Source of the DNA: Rhizobiaceae bacterium
GTDB lineage: Bacteria > Pseudomonadota > Alphaproteobacteria > Rhizobiales > Rhizobiaceae
Assembly (NCBI GenBank): GCA_014238155.1
Contig: JABABQ010000050.1
Span: 62,001-126,000 of the forward strand
Reading direction: 5' to 3'
DNA: 64,000 nt
Positions 17,979 through 26,412 of the stretch are shown piece by piece. The first letter of the stretch is position 1. The number at the start of each line of letters is the position of its first letter. The notes beneath the pieces were generated by a model that was not told the DNA's origin, searched no databases, and saw nothing but the letters and a program-made list of their open reading frames with translations. The position numbers and the translations under genes were made by a program.

Positions 17979-18296
17979 GATGCGCCCTACACGGCTGAAC
18001 CGTGCCCTGGTGATGCATCTGAACAACCCCTGCGTTGATCAGACATCGCTGGCAATAAGAATGGTTAGCAATGTGAGGTTCGTTAACGCGGGTGGTTAAT
18101 TACAATCTCAGCCACTGATTTAAGTCAAAATTAACGCTGTTTCAGCGACCATAGCTAACAATTGCTGAATCAATCAGCGGTTTTTATCAAACGATATCAT
18201 TGGTTAACCACAAACCCATTCACTGTCGTTTGATTACCTTTCGTCAAGTTGTTGCACTTCATGCTTGCGGCGTGAGTTAGGGGGCACTAGGGCGCT
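17979..18296. promoter_or_regulatory. Divergent promoter region of the exopolysaccharide locus
   Basis: This 318-bp A+T-rich gap separates the synthase operon (minus) from the UDP-sugar dehydrogenase (plus). It holds a consensus CtrA box (listed separately), further TTAAC half-sites near 18083 and 18094, and the perfect 10-bp palindrome TGGTTAACCA at 18201-18210. No reading frame in it looks real. Core promoters were not resolved with confidence. Confidence 0.6.
18120..18135. promoter_or_regulatory. Consensus CtrA box
   Basis: TTAA (18120-18123), seven bases, then TTAAC (18131-18135) match the TTAA-N7-TTAAC consensus of the alphaproteobacterial cell-cycle regulator CtrA exactly. It lies about 140 bp upstream of the synthase start and about 160 bp upstream of the dehydrogenase start. 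The match is seen in the sequence; regulation by CtrA is inferred. Confidence 0.65.
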
Positions 18297-19697
18297 ATGA
18301 GAATGACGACAAAATTGACTGCGTCAGAGCTTGACGCAAACACTGTTGTGCGGCCAACCTCCCGCACGCAGCTGCGGCTTTTGAAATCTCAACCTGTGGA
18401 ATTTCCCGACGCAGCAACCGCCAACGTGGCGATTGTTGGTCTTGGCTATGTCGGATTGCCACTGGTCTGCGGCTTTGCCGCGGCTAGTCGCTCGATTGGC
18501 CTGGATATTGACGGTGTCAAAATCCAGGAACTGAAGGCCAACATCGACCGCACCGGCGAAGTCAAAAGTGCCGATCTGGCTTACGCCGACGCCGAATTCA
18601 CGACCGATCCGGCAATGCTTGCAGAAGCTGATGTGGTGTTGGTCTGTGTACCAACGCCCGTCGATAGTCGAAACAGACCAGACTACGGACCGCTTTTGTC
18701 GGCGTCAAAATCTGTTGCCGAACACATGAAATACGGCGCCGTTATCGTTTATGAATCCACCGTTGACCCGGGCACCACAGAAGAAAAATGTCTCCCGATA
18801 TTGGAAGATATTTCCGGTTTCAAGGAAGGTGTCGACTTTTATCTGGGGTATTCACCAGAACGCATCAATCCAGGTGATCCGACAAGAAGATTGAGTGATA
18901 TCAAAAAGATAGTTGCAGGAACAACTCCTGTTGTCAGCCAGTTTTTGGCTGAACTATACGAACGAGTCGTAAATGCAGGCCTGTTTCAGGCTGCCAGTAT
19001 CAAGGTCGCTGAAGCGGCGAAAATTCTCGAAAACACCCAGCGCGACGTCAATATCGCACTGATGAACGAATTGATGGCGCTCTACGATAAAATGGGGATC
19101 CGCGCGAGCGACGTCATCGCCGCTGCCAGTTCGAAATGGAATTTCCACAGTTACAGACCTGGCATGGTCGGGGGCCACTGTATCGCTGTTGATCCATATT
19201 ACCTGGTCGACGCGGGTCGCCGTCACGGATTGACCATGGAGCTTGTTGCAGCTGGCCGTTCGGTCAACGAACAGACACCTTATTTTCTGGCCGAAAAACT
19301 GGAAGAATTGCTTGGCCAGAACGGCCAGAATATTGCCGGTAAACGTATCCTGGTACTGGGTCGCAGCTTCAAGGAAGATTGCCCCGACACCCGCAATTCC
19401 AAGACTTTCAAACTGATGGATTATTTGTGGGCGCAAGGTGCAGAAGTATTCAATTTTGATCCCGTGGCTGACGACGATCATTTTGCTGGAGGACGTGGCT
19501 CGCAGATCATCGACGATATTCTAAACGGCGAAATCTATGACGCCATCATCGTCACTTTGTGCCATTCGGTGTTTCGCCTGCATCTGGATCCGGAAACTCT
19601 GGCCAGTCTGGCACATCGACAAGCGCCGCTTATCGATATGCGGGGCCTGTATGATCAAGTGGATATGCACGACCATTTTACCTATTGGCGCCCATAA
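18297..19697 (+). CDS. UDP-sugar 6-dehydrogenase of the UDP-N-acetylhexosamine type
   Basis: Nucleotide-sugar dehydrogenase (466 residues) that oxidises C6 of a UDP-sugar with NAD+ to the uronic acid. The Rossmann motif VAIVGLGYVGLPLV is at 44-57, the catalytic-region Lys at about 242 (AEAAKILENTQRDVN) and the thiohemiacetal Cys at 295 in VGGHCIAVDPYYL. The VGGHCI form and the TQRDVNIAL segment are those of the WbpA/TviB/WbpO branch, which acts on UDP-GlcNAc or UDP-GalNAc, rather than of UDP-glucose dehydrogenase. About 40 residues precede the Rossmann fold. Being divergent from a GT2 synthase, it probably supplies an aminouronic precursor for the polymer. The exact substrate is inference. 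Confidence 0.85.
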   Translation: MRMTTKLTASELDANTVVRPTSRTQLRLLKSQPVEFPDAATANVAIVGLGYVGLPLVCGFAAASRSIGLDIDGVKIQELKANIDRTGEVKSADLAYADAEFTTDPAMLAEADVVLVCVPTPVDSRNRPDYGPLLSASKSVAEHMKYGAVIVYESTVDPGTTEEKCLPILEDISGFKEGVDFYLGYSPERINPGDPTRRLSDIKKIVAGTTPVVSQFLAELYERVVNAGLFQAASIKVAEAAKILENTQRDVNIALMNELMALYDKMGIRASDVIAAASSKWNFHSYRPGMVGGHCIAVDPYYLVDAGRRHGLTMELVAAGRSVNEQTPYFLAEKLEELLGQNGQNIAGKRILVLGRSFKEDCPDTRNSKTFKLMDYLWAQGAEVFNFDPVADDDHFAGGRGSQIIDDILNGEIYDAIIVTLCHSVFRLHLDPETLASLAHRQAPLIDMRGLYDQVDMHDHFTYWRP

Positions 19698-19739
19698 GTC
19701 GCATTTACTGTACCAAACGGTACCCCTCAGGAAAATTCC

Positions 19740-21062
19740 CTAATTGCGGATATAGTGCAGATCGGAAAATTCTGACCGCCATTCGGCAACTTCACTGGCA
19801 AGTTCATCAAAGCGATTGGCATTCAGGCTGCGGACAATCAGATCTGCCAGACGGTCGGCATCGGCGGACCGAACTCCCCAGCGCACCAGTTCCGGGGTAC
19901 CAATTCGCAATCCGTTCATATCGCCGGCCACCGGATCAAGCGGAAGCCCGATGCCGCATGCCAGAAATCCCGCCTTGCGCAGTGTTTTGGAAGCTGTTTG
20001 ACCACCACCATAATCCTTTGCTGCAATGGCAAACTGATGTGAGCGGGTAAATTCCTTGTCGGCAGCAAAAACCGGTACTCCCTTAGCGAACATTGCAGAA
20101 GCGAGAGCCTGCGACAGGTCAACCATGGCCTGTGCATAGGCAGGCCCGTATTCCTGCCAGTCCAGCATGGTGATCGCCATTGCAGCGGATTTGGCGGCGT
20201 CAAAATTGGCTGTCATGCCGGGAAAGGCAATCGCGTCGAGACGCTCGGCAATTTCCGCCTCATTGGTGACGATCAGACCGCCTGCTGGCCCTCCCAGACT
20301 CTTATAGGTGCTCATTGTCATCAAATGCGCGCCCTGCTCCAGCGGATTTGGCCAGGCCTTGCCCGCAATGATGCCGCATTGATGCGCCGCATCGAACAGA
20401 ACTTTCGCCCCACAGGTGTCGGCGATAGCGCGGATCTCGGCCACCGGATGGGCAAACAGATTTAAACTGCCTCCAATGGTGATCAGTTTGGGCCGCACCT
20501 CTTTTGACAGCGCAGCCAGACCATCCAGATCAACCGTATAACCATCACCATTGACGGGTGCTGGATGAATCTCCAACCCGTAAAGACCAGCACAACCCGC
20601 ATCATGATGGGTGACATGACCGCCAATTGTACCAGGTGGTACGATTATTGAGTCCCCCGGCTTGCACAAGGCCATAAACCCATAGAGATTGGCAAGCGCC
20701 CCGGAGCCGACGCGAATCTCGGCATATTTGGCGTTGAAAATATCGGCGCAGAGTTCGGCTGCAATCACCTCGATTTCCTCGATCGCCTCCAACCCCATCT
20801 CGTATTTATCGCCCGGATAGCCCAGCGAAGGGCGCGATCCCAATCCCGCCGACAGCATGGCTTCAGCCTTAGGATTCATCACATTGGTGGCCGGGTTAAG
20901 ATTGAAGCACTGATGCTCGTGCACAAGTTTGTTCTGCTCCACCAGCTGTTCCAACCGCTGATCAACAGCGCTTGTGGCTGCCGCATTTGCCCAGGCTGCC
21001 AGGTCCTGCACTCTTTGCTCACAATTTTCAGGGACCCAACCCCGTCGCACCAATTTGCTCAT
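19740..21062 (-). CDS. Second SHMT-like PLP enzyme, far diverged
   Basis: Fold-type I PLP protein of 440 residues related to serine hydroxymethyltransferase: NLNPATNVMNP, GYPGDKYEMG (family GYPGKRYYGG), VLFDAAHQCGI with Asp224, and the lysine motif STYKSLGGPAGG (Lys254; SHMT reads THK). The His before Lys is Tyr, and an N-terminal stretch of about 45 residues precedes the usual start of homology. A true SHMT reaction is uncertain; other aldolase-type or hydroxymethyl-transfer reactions on amino acids are possible. The ATG directly follows the stop of an 80-codon frame (TAAATG), and the gene converges on the UDP-sugar dehydrogenase with a 42-bp gap. Codon usage looks like its neighbours. Confidence 0.7.
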   Translation of the reverse strand: MSKLVRRGWVPENCEQRVQDLAAWANAAATSAVDQRLEQLVEQNKLVHEHQCFNLNPATNVMNPKAEAMLSAGLGSRPSLGYPGDKYEMGLEAIEEIEVIAAELCADIFNAKYAEIRVGSGALANLYGFMALCKPGDSIIVPPGTIGGHVTHHDAGCAGLYGLEIHPAPVNGDGYTVDLDGLAALSKEVRPKLITIGGSLNLFAHPVAEIRAIADTCGAKVLFDAAHQCGIIAGKAWPNPLEQGAHLMTMSTYKSLGGPAGGLIVTNEAEIAERLDAIAFPGMTANFDAAKSAAMAITMLDWQEYGPAYAQAMVDLSQALASAMFAKGVPVFAADKEFTRSHQFAIAAKDYGGGQTASKTLRKAGFLACGIGLPLDPVAGDMNGLRIGTPELVRWGVRSADADRLADLIVRSLNANRFDELASEVAEWRSEFSDLHYIRN

Positions 21063-21305
21063 TTAGAGCCGCTCACGATTAAATGGAGCTAATTCTGTTT
21101 GTGATTGGCGAGATGATCCAGAGGTGAGACGCACGCAGCGCGATGCCCTTGCATCGGGCAAGGGGGGCTCGGCCCTCTCTTCAACAAATGGGGGCGTCCG
21201 CCAATCGCGAACCCTTTGGGAAGGCCGCTTTTGCACCATGACCGGCGCAAAGTCTCCTGGACATATGCCCGATACGACCGGCGATCCTTTACTTGGTTCT
21301 GTCAC
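21063..21305 (-). CDS. Possible small protein abutting the SHMT-like gene (80 residues)
   Basis: GTG-initiated frame with AAGGAG seven bases upstream, ending TAA immediately before the ATG of the SHMT-like gene. The ribosome site and the back-to-back junction favour a real leader or companion gene. Against this, the whole frame lies inside an inverted-repeat element (21065-21350) whose right end forms its last codons, and the product is basic, Pro/Arg-rich and low in hydrophobic residues, as expected of a chance frame. No family recognised. Confidence 0.3.
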   Translation of the reverse strand: MTEPSKGSPVVSGICPGDFAPVMVQKRPSQRVRDWRTPPFVEERAEPPLPDARASRCVRLTSGSSRQSQTELAPFNRERL

Positions 21306-21350
21306 AAAAGCGCTCCTTCAGAATGGTTCCATTTAAACGTGAACGGCTCT
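21065..21350. repeat. Small inverted-repeat element (MITE-like or attenuator) upstream of the SHMT-like gene
   Basis: The left end 21065-21087 and the inverted right end 21328-21350 match at 21 of 23 bases (AGAGCCG, TCACG and TTAAATGGA shared). Inside is a perfect 7-bp hairpin, CCCTTGC/GCAAGGG, at 21146-21164, and GATTGGCG (21103-21110) is mirrored at 21199-21206. Size about 286 bp and the absence of a transposase gene fit a miniature element or mobile palindromic repeat; no clear target-site duplication was found. It separates the SHMT-like gene from glcB. Confidence 0.6.
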
Positions 21351-21487
21351 GGTTCAATATCCCGAATTTAAGTCAGATTGGCCTGCTCACAAGTTATCCG
21401 GTCACAGATTATCAGGCCCGACAGCGCAAGCAAAAGCAATTTTGACAGGATGTTTTCAGCTTATTGAAAGCCCGCAGGTCGTTCGGG

Positions 21488-23671
21488 TCAGCCTTGAGCT
21501 TTCTTTTGCAGACGGCGGCGATGCAGGATCGGTTCCGTATAACCGCTTGGTTGCATTCGACCTTCCATCACCAGTTCACAGGCTGCATGGAAGGCAATTG
21601 ATGTGTCCCAATTTCCATCCATCGCTTCATACAGAGGATCAGTGGCATTTTGACCATCCACCACTTTGGCCATCTTCTTCATGGTCGCAAGGATCTGAAC
21701 TTCATCCACGACACCGTGATGCAGCCAATTTGCCATGTGCTGGCTTGAAATGCGCAACGTGGCACGGTCTTCCATCAGGCCGATATCGTTAATGTCGGGC
21801 ACTTTTGAACAGCCAACACCCTGATCAACCCAGCGCACAACATAGCCCAGAATCCCCTGGGCATTGTTATCAAGCTCGTGCTGAATATCTTCCGGTGTCC
21901 AGTTGGGCCGCGATGCCACTGGCACTGACAGTATATCGCTCAACTTGGCCCGACCGCGGGCCTTCTTGGCTTCCTGAACCTGCGGAACATTGACCAGGTG
22001 GTAGTGAGTGGCATGCAAGGTGGCGGCAGTCGGGCTCGGCACCCAAGCCGTGTTCGCCCCAGCCAGTGGATGGGCAATTTTCTGCTCAAGCATCGCCGCC
22101 ATCAGATCCGGCATGGCCCACATGCCCTTGCCAATTTGCGCCCTGCCCTGCAGACCGCATTCAAGACCAATATCGACATTCCAGTCTTCATAAGCAGCAA
22201 TCCACGCAGACTGTTTCATGTCGCCCTTGCGGATCATTGGCCCTGCTTCCATGGAGGTGAAGATTTCATCTCCAGTACGGTCAAGGAAACCGGTATTGAT
22301 GAAAACCACACGCTCACACGCCACCCGGATACATTCCTTGAGATTGACCGTTGTGCGACGTTCTTCGTCCATTATGCCCATTTTCAGAGTGTTGCGGTCG
22401 AGACCCAACGCATCCTCAACGCGGGAAAAAATCTCACAGGCAAAGGCAACTTCTTCCGGACCGTGCATTTTGGGCTTTACAATATACATCGACCCTTCGG
22501 CAGAATTGGTCCGCCGACCCTCGAGCTTGGCGGTGCCAAGATCATGCAGGCCACACAATGCGGTCATCATACAATCCATGATGCCTTCGGGTATTTCACG
22601 GCCGTCAGCCAACAGGATTGCCGGGTTGGTCATCAAATGACCAACGTTGCGGTTGAGCATCAAAACCTGGGATTTAAGGGCCAGCCTGGACCCATCTGCA
22701 GCGGTGTATTCACGCGGATCGTTAAGGCGGCGGGTCATCATTTTGCCGCCCTTTTCGAAACTGTCTACCAGATCACCCTTCATCAATCCAAGCCAGTTAC
22801 GATAGGCAACAACCTTATCTTCGGCATCGACGGCGGCGATGGAATCTTCATTATCCATGATCGACGTGATGGCCGCTTCAACCACCACATCGGCAATGCC
22901 AGCCAAATCACGTTCTCCCACCGGGCTGTTGGGATTGATCACGACGTCAATATGTAGCCCGTTATTGATCATCAAAACATTTGTTGGCGACGCCGCTTCA
23001 CCGACATAGCCGACGAACTGATTGGTTTGCGCCAGACTTGTTGAAGTTCCGGATTTCAGCGTAATGGCAATTTTGCCGTCGACAATTGTCATGACATTGA
23101 CATCTGCCCAACTACCACTGGTCAGCGCAACGGACTGATCCAGAAAATTGCGCGCCCAGGCGACAACTTTGTCGCCGCGAACCGGATTGAATGCAGACCG
23201 TTTGCCGGCGCCACCTTCATGGGAAATCGCATCGGTGCCGTAAAGCGCATCATACAGCGACCCCCAGCGGGCATTTGCTGCATTCAGCGCATAGCGGGCA
23301 TTGGTGATCGGCACCACCAGTTGCGGGCCGGCAATATGAGAAATTTCATCGTCAACGTGTTGGCTATCTACCGAAAAGGCCGGGCCTTCGGGAACAATAT
23401 ATCCAATATCACGCAGAAAATTTTCATAAACGCCCATATCGGTAAATTTACCGACATTGTCCTTGTGCCAGGCACTGATCTGCTCTTGCAAGGAATCGCG
23501 TTTGGCCAGAAGAGCTGCGTTTTTTGGAGCCAGGTCGGCAACAATGGCACCAAGGGCCTGCCAAAAACTACTGGTATCGACACCAGTGCCCGGCAAGGCT
23601 TCCTTATTGATGAATTCATACAAGTTGCTGGCGACAAGCAAGCCGCCTGCTGCGATGCGTTGAGTGGCCAT
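21488..23671 (-). CDS. glcB: Malate synthase G
   Basis: Condenses glyoxylate with acetyl-CoA to malate, the second glyoxylate-shunt step, also used in glycolate growth. 727 residues, the length of the monomeric G isoform (about 720-730). The conserved active-site block [20 protein letters not shown] is present, as are the Mg-binding region around [13 protein letters not shown] and the C-terminal helical plug. The open frame begins at 23776, but the ATG at 23671 (GGAG upstream) gives the usual N-terminus. No isocitrate lyase or glycolate oxidase gene is in the window. Confidence 0.96.
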   Translation of the reverse strand: MATQRIAAGGLLVASNLYEFINKEALPGTGVDTSSFWQALGAIVADLAPKNAALLAKRDSLQEQISAWHKDNVGKFTDMGVYENFLRDIGYIVPEGPAFSVDSQHVDDEISHIAGPQLVVPITNARYALNAANARWGSLYDALYGTDAISHEGGAGKRSAFNPVRGDKVVAWARNFLDQSVALTSGSWADVNVMTIVDGKIAITLKSGTSTSLAQTNQFVGYVGEAASPTNVLMINNGLHIDVVINPNSPVGERDLAGIADVVVEAAITSIMDNEDSIAAVDAEDKVVAYRNWLGLMKGDLVDSFEKGGKMMTRRLNDPREYTAADGSRLALKSQVLMLNRNVGHLMTNPAILLADGREIPEGIMDCMMTALCGLHDLGTAKLEGRRTNSAEGSMYIVKPKMHGPEEVAFACEIFSRVEDALGLDRNTLKMGIMDEERRTTVNLKECIRVACERVVFINTGFLDRTGDEIFTSMEAGPMIRKGDMKQSAWIAAYEDWNVDIGLECGLQGRAQIGKGMWAMPDLMAAMLEQKIAHPLAGANTAWVPSPTAATLHATHYHLVNVPQVQEAKKARGRAKLSDILSVPVASRPNWTPEDIQHELDNNAQGILGYVVRWVDQGVGCSKVPDINDIGLMEDRATLRISSQHMANWLHHGVVDEVQILATMKKMAKVVDGQNATDPLYEAMDGNWDTSIAFHAACELVMEGRMQPSGYTEPILHRRRLQKKAQG

Positions 23672-24353
23672 CGGTGGCTGTTCTCCAAACATATAGAAGA
23701 ATTTCAGCTTCATCTGCCGGATCACACCCGAAGGGTCAATACCAACAAAAGGACAAGCTGGCTGGTTGTTCGGCAAGACCAGAATACAATCGATTTAGGG
23801 GCCCATCTGGCACAGTCGAACAGCCGATTCTGGATGGCTTTTTCGGATTGCAGCAATAATCCAGACGACATTCCCCGCATATGGCACCACAGCGGCGCAG
23901 CGGCGAAGCGGCGCAGCGGGAGGACTGGTAATAAATACTTCCAGACCTCCCACCTTATAGTGCACAGGCAGCCTGCCGCTGTCATTCACCAGCAGCACTT
24001 CGTTGCGGGATAACGAGCGCTTGACTAACTCACGACATGCCAAGTCACCGCGTACTTTTGTGAACCTGCCAGTCGGGAAGTCGGACACAATAGCAGGATA
24101 CAACTGGATTCCCCCACGGCCGTTCGAGAACAGCCTGGATGCATTCTAGCAAAATACAACCAAACGAACACTGCACAATTATTAGTTGCAAATCACTATA
24201 ATGTCCACGCCTGTAAATATATCACGAAATCTGAAGCTGAGCTGCTCCAATCGTATGTAATATATGAATTATCCTGCTGGAGACCGAAAATGAGGGTGCG
24301 GATCGATAAGGGATTCACTAAACAACTCAGCTGATTTGGCACCAGATCGGAAG
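23672..24353. other. 682-bp intergenic stretch, no firm gene
   Basis: Between glcB and the esterase gene. It holds one weak minus-strand frame (listed separately), a short G+C-rich run near 23890-23922 in which GCGGCGCAGCGG-like units repeat, and an A+T-rich end from about 24140. No terminator or operator could be assigned. Composition is less regular than in the flanking core genes. Confidence 0.5.
23795..24103 (-). CDS. Hypothetical protein, possible gene remnant (102 residues)
   Basis: TTG-started frame with GGGGGA six bases upstream and a stop codon just before the preceding 20 codons, so it cannot be longer. The first two thirds read like ordinary protein (FPTGRFTKVRGDLACRELVK, then SRNEVLLVNDSGRLPVHYK), while the last third crosses the repeat-like G+C run. 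No family recognised; it may be a fragment of a decayed gene. It lies upstream of glcB on the same strand. Confidence 0.25.
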   Translation of the reverse strand: MYPAIVSDFPTGRFTKVRGDLACRELVKRSLSRNEVLLVNDSGRLPVHYKVGGLEVFITSPPAAPLRRCAAVVPYAGNVVWIIAAIRKSHPESAVRLCQMGP

Positions 24354-25250
24354 TTATTGCTGATTTTGCAACCAGGTAAGCCCTTCCCCGAGCCAGTTCT
24401 TCGGCATGCCATGACCGCCAGCATGCAGGCAAAACCGAATTGGTGTTTGGCTTTGGCAGCGGGTCCATTCGCGACACCAAAACGCTCCCTTTGCTGAAAC
24501 CCGGTCGGGACGCGAGCCGCATTGATTTGTATGGCGTTGCACCGAAAGCCCTTCAAATACATCACCCTGGTGCCAGGAACGTATCCCGCGTCCTTCCAAC
24601 GGCACCTGGCGGTCGCTGAATCCGTGGATATGAACCACTTTTCGCGGACCACCAGGGCATTTTTTCGCAAGTGACCGGTCGCCCTGTATTTCACCGCCAT
24701 CCGGCAAGGGTCGGCGCAGGCCACCAGCCACCGCAACAACACCGGCCAGCGGCATTTTTGAATAACAACTGAAATACCAGGCCATGGAACCACCAGAGGA
24801 AAAGCCGCTGACCACCGTCCTGGTCAAGTCCAGAGGATATTTTTGTGCCAAATCTGTCAGCACATTTTCAACGAATTTGATATCATCGCGCTGACCTCGG
24901 GGATTTTCTCCTTCGGGCCGCGCTGCCCATCCGCGTGTCGTGCGGCCATTTGAAGTAAATTGCGGCCCGTCAGGCGCCACCAGCAAATATCCCGCCTCCT
25001 GGAGTGTCTTTTTCATTCTTGCGTTACGCATGATTCCAGCCCCGGAGCCATTATGACCATGAAAAAAGATAAATGCTTTTAGGGGCTTGGGAGAATTTTG
25101 GGCAGCCGGGGTGGACACATGGTAAGTCCCGCCGTCAGGGCCCTCAATTGTGCAGGGAGCCTTTTGCCCACAACCATCTGTCGCCTGTACAACACCTGGC
25201 ACAAGCGTATGTCCGATTGCGCAAAGCAGGGCGACAACAAACCGTTTCAT
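24354..25250 (-). CDS. Secreted alpha/beta-hydrolase, LpqC/PHB-depolymerase-like esterase
   Basis: 298 residues with a Sec signal peptide (MKRFVVALLCAIGHTLVPG, cleaved near VVQA). The alpha/beta-hydrolase features are the oxyanion region FIFFHGHNGSG, the nucleophile elbow GFSSGGS (Ser about 151) and a late HAGGHGMP carrying the likely catalytic His. The family includes polyhydroxybutyrate depolymerases, feruloyl/acetylxylan esterases and LpqC; the substrate cannot be told. Several Cys (CGQKAPC; QCGS; FWCREWTRC) suggest periplasmic disulfides. The frame is open to 25283, but the ATG at 25250 gives the signal peptide. Confidence 0.75.
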   Translation of the reverse strand: MKRFVVALLCAIGHTLVPGVVQATDGCGQKAPCTIEGPDGGTYHVSTPAAQNSPKPLKAFIFFHGHNGSGAGIMRNARMKKTLQEAGYLLVAPDGPQFTSNGRTTRGWAARPEGENPRGQRDDIKFVENVLTDLAQKYPLDLTRTVVSGFSSGGSMAWYFSCYSKMPLAGVVAVAGGLRRPLPDGGEIQGDRSLAKKCPGGPRKVVHIHGFSDRQVPLEGRGIRSWHQGDVFEGLSVQRHTNQCGSRPDRVSAKGAFWCREWTRCQSQTPIRFCLHAGGHGMPKNWLGEGLTWLQNQQ

Positions 25251-25331
25251 ACCTTTTGGTAGCGCAATGATCCGCGCATACAAGCATAAGGGTCATCACA
25301 AATCCGAGAAGCTAAAAGTTTAACGAATTCC

Positions 25332-25390
25332 TTGACAGAAGTTTCGCACTTCTTAAGATATTCTACGGGGCAATTAGAATAACTTATTCT
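25332..25390 (+). promoter_or_regulatory. Promoter with two palindromes ahead of the 80-residue orphan
   Basis: TTGACA at 25332-25337 is a perfect -35; TAAGAT at 25354-25359 (16-bp spacer) is a fair -10. The region between them holds the inverted repeat AGAAGT-N5-ACTTCT (25336-25352), and downstream lies a perfect 7-1-7 palindrome AGAATAA-C-TTATTCT (25376-25390), 15 bp before the start codon. Either could be an operator; the 7-1-7 form resembles Fur-superfamily boxes, but no regulator is identified. Confidence 0.5.
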
Positions 25391-25405
25391 TAAGGATATC
25401 AGCGA

Positions 25406-25648
25406 ATGCTTCAGCGTTCACAAGTTGAATCGAACTTAGACAGCGTACAGGCGGCGATCGAATCTGATTCGATGCTCAACCGTTCAGTCGTCGACATACA
25501 GCAACATGATGAAACGCTGGTCATTTTTACAGCCACCGAAACTCCAATATCCTTTATCCGCCTTTTGTTGAAGAAAGTTTGGCAAGGTCCCATTGAAGTC
25601 TATTGCACGACTGCGTTGTTAGCTGGTTCGGAAATGAGCCTGACCTGA
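25406..25648 (+). CDS. Small orphan protein (80 residues)
   Basis: ATG at 25406 with AAGGA about nine bases upstream and the promoter described at 25332-25390. The product is soluble-looking, with an acidic first half (VESNLDSVQAAIESD) and a more hydrophobic second half (LVIFTATETPISFIRLLLKK, then IEVYCTTALLAG). No family recognised. The strong promoter and leader palindromes argue that it is expressed and regulated. Confidence 0.6.
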   Translation: MLQRSQVESNLDSVQAAIESDSMLNRSVVDIQQHDETLVIFTATETPISFIRLLLKKVWQGPIEVYCTTALLAGSEMSLT

Positions 25649-26029
25649 GTCCGCGTCAGAATTCTTTCTGCAACGTTTCCCAATTCAATCTCCCAATAAC
25701 TAAATCACTAAATCGCTGAAACTGCGTTGACCGAAGTTTGCGTTTCAGCAGATGACTGTCTGCGGCCCTTTCTGCACAATGTTGGCTCTATGCCGGCATA
25801 TACTGCAAGACCGTATGAACGAGTCGTCACAATTGCCGCTGCAGCCACAGCGAAGTTTGCATCCCTGATCGGCGAGTTTGCGGAACCCGCCGAGCCGGGG
25901 AGGCATTCAACTGTGGCCTATATATCCTTATTTTCACCGGACAATTCGGTTTTCAGGAAAAAATCAAATAAAAAATATTCGTGCAGTGGTAAATCCTTTT
26001 CAAAAGGTTCAATAAATGTGCGCGGCGAG

Positions 26030-26082
26030 AAGTAACGGAGATACTATCACTTAGCAATTTGTGAAAAATATCTCCGTTACTT
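26030..26082. repeat. Perfect 14-bp inverted repeat (stem-loop)
   Basis: AAGTAACGGAGATA (26030-26043) is exactly complementary to 26069-26082, with a 25-base A+T-rich loop. There is no U-run directly after the stem in either direction, so a plain intrinsic terminator is unlikely. It may be the end of an inserted element, a processing hairpin or a protein-binding palindrome. Confidence 0.7.
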
Positions 26083-26291
26083 CGACCTTACCGGAATTGG
26101 TTATATTATTTATATAACCCAGTAAAAACATAGAATTGGGTAATTCAGTATTATCGATATGAATATTTGAAACGTCACCTTCGCGTGTTTGCGTCTTGGA
26201 CGCTTCTGAAGTGGCTGTTGATATCTGAACCCCTACGACTTGCGCGCCATGCTGCCCTACTACGGCATCGCGCGTTGCCCGACGGTCTTCC

Positions 26292-26412
26292 GTCCCCAAG
26301 TTGCCCAACCCACAGAGGGAGGCATCGTCGGGCTCCGCACAGTGTGATGTTTTCATGACATTGTGCACGCCCGGCAGGTACCCTGTCCCCAAGTTGCCCA
26401 ACCCACAGAGGG
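26292..26412. repeat. 28-bp direct repeat, two copies 93 bp apart
   Basis: The 28-base block beginning GTCCCCAAGTTGCCCAACCC and ending CACAGAGGG is identical at 26292-26319 and 26385-26412. Partial similarity continues for about 17 bases after each copy (TCGGGC shared). The spacer is not itself repeated. Two copies only, so it is not a CRISPR array. Confidence 0.8.

Noticed and set aside
19698-19739. Short hairpin GTACC-AAAC-GGTAC between convergent genes as a terminator
   Set aside because: Five-pair stem without a T tract; not reliable.
21063-21487. Glycine riboswitch ahead of the SHMT-like gene
   Set aside because: No glycine-aptamer core could be found; the hairpins belong to the inverted-repeat element.
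21998-22957. Plus-strand frame of 319 codons
   Set aside because: Antisense shadow of malate synthase G, which has the conserved motifs.
25370-25395. Irr (iron) box
   Set aside because: The arms resemble TTAGAA/TTCTAA, but the spacing is seven bases rather than the short spacing expected; left as an unassigned palindrome.
25727-26035. Plus-strand frame of 102 codons
   Set aside because: TTG start without Shine-Dalgarno, low-complexity ending in the inverted repeat, no recognisable domain.
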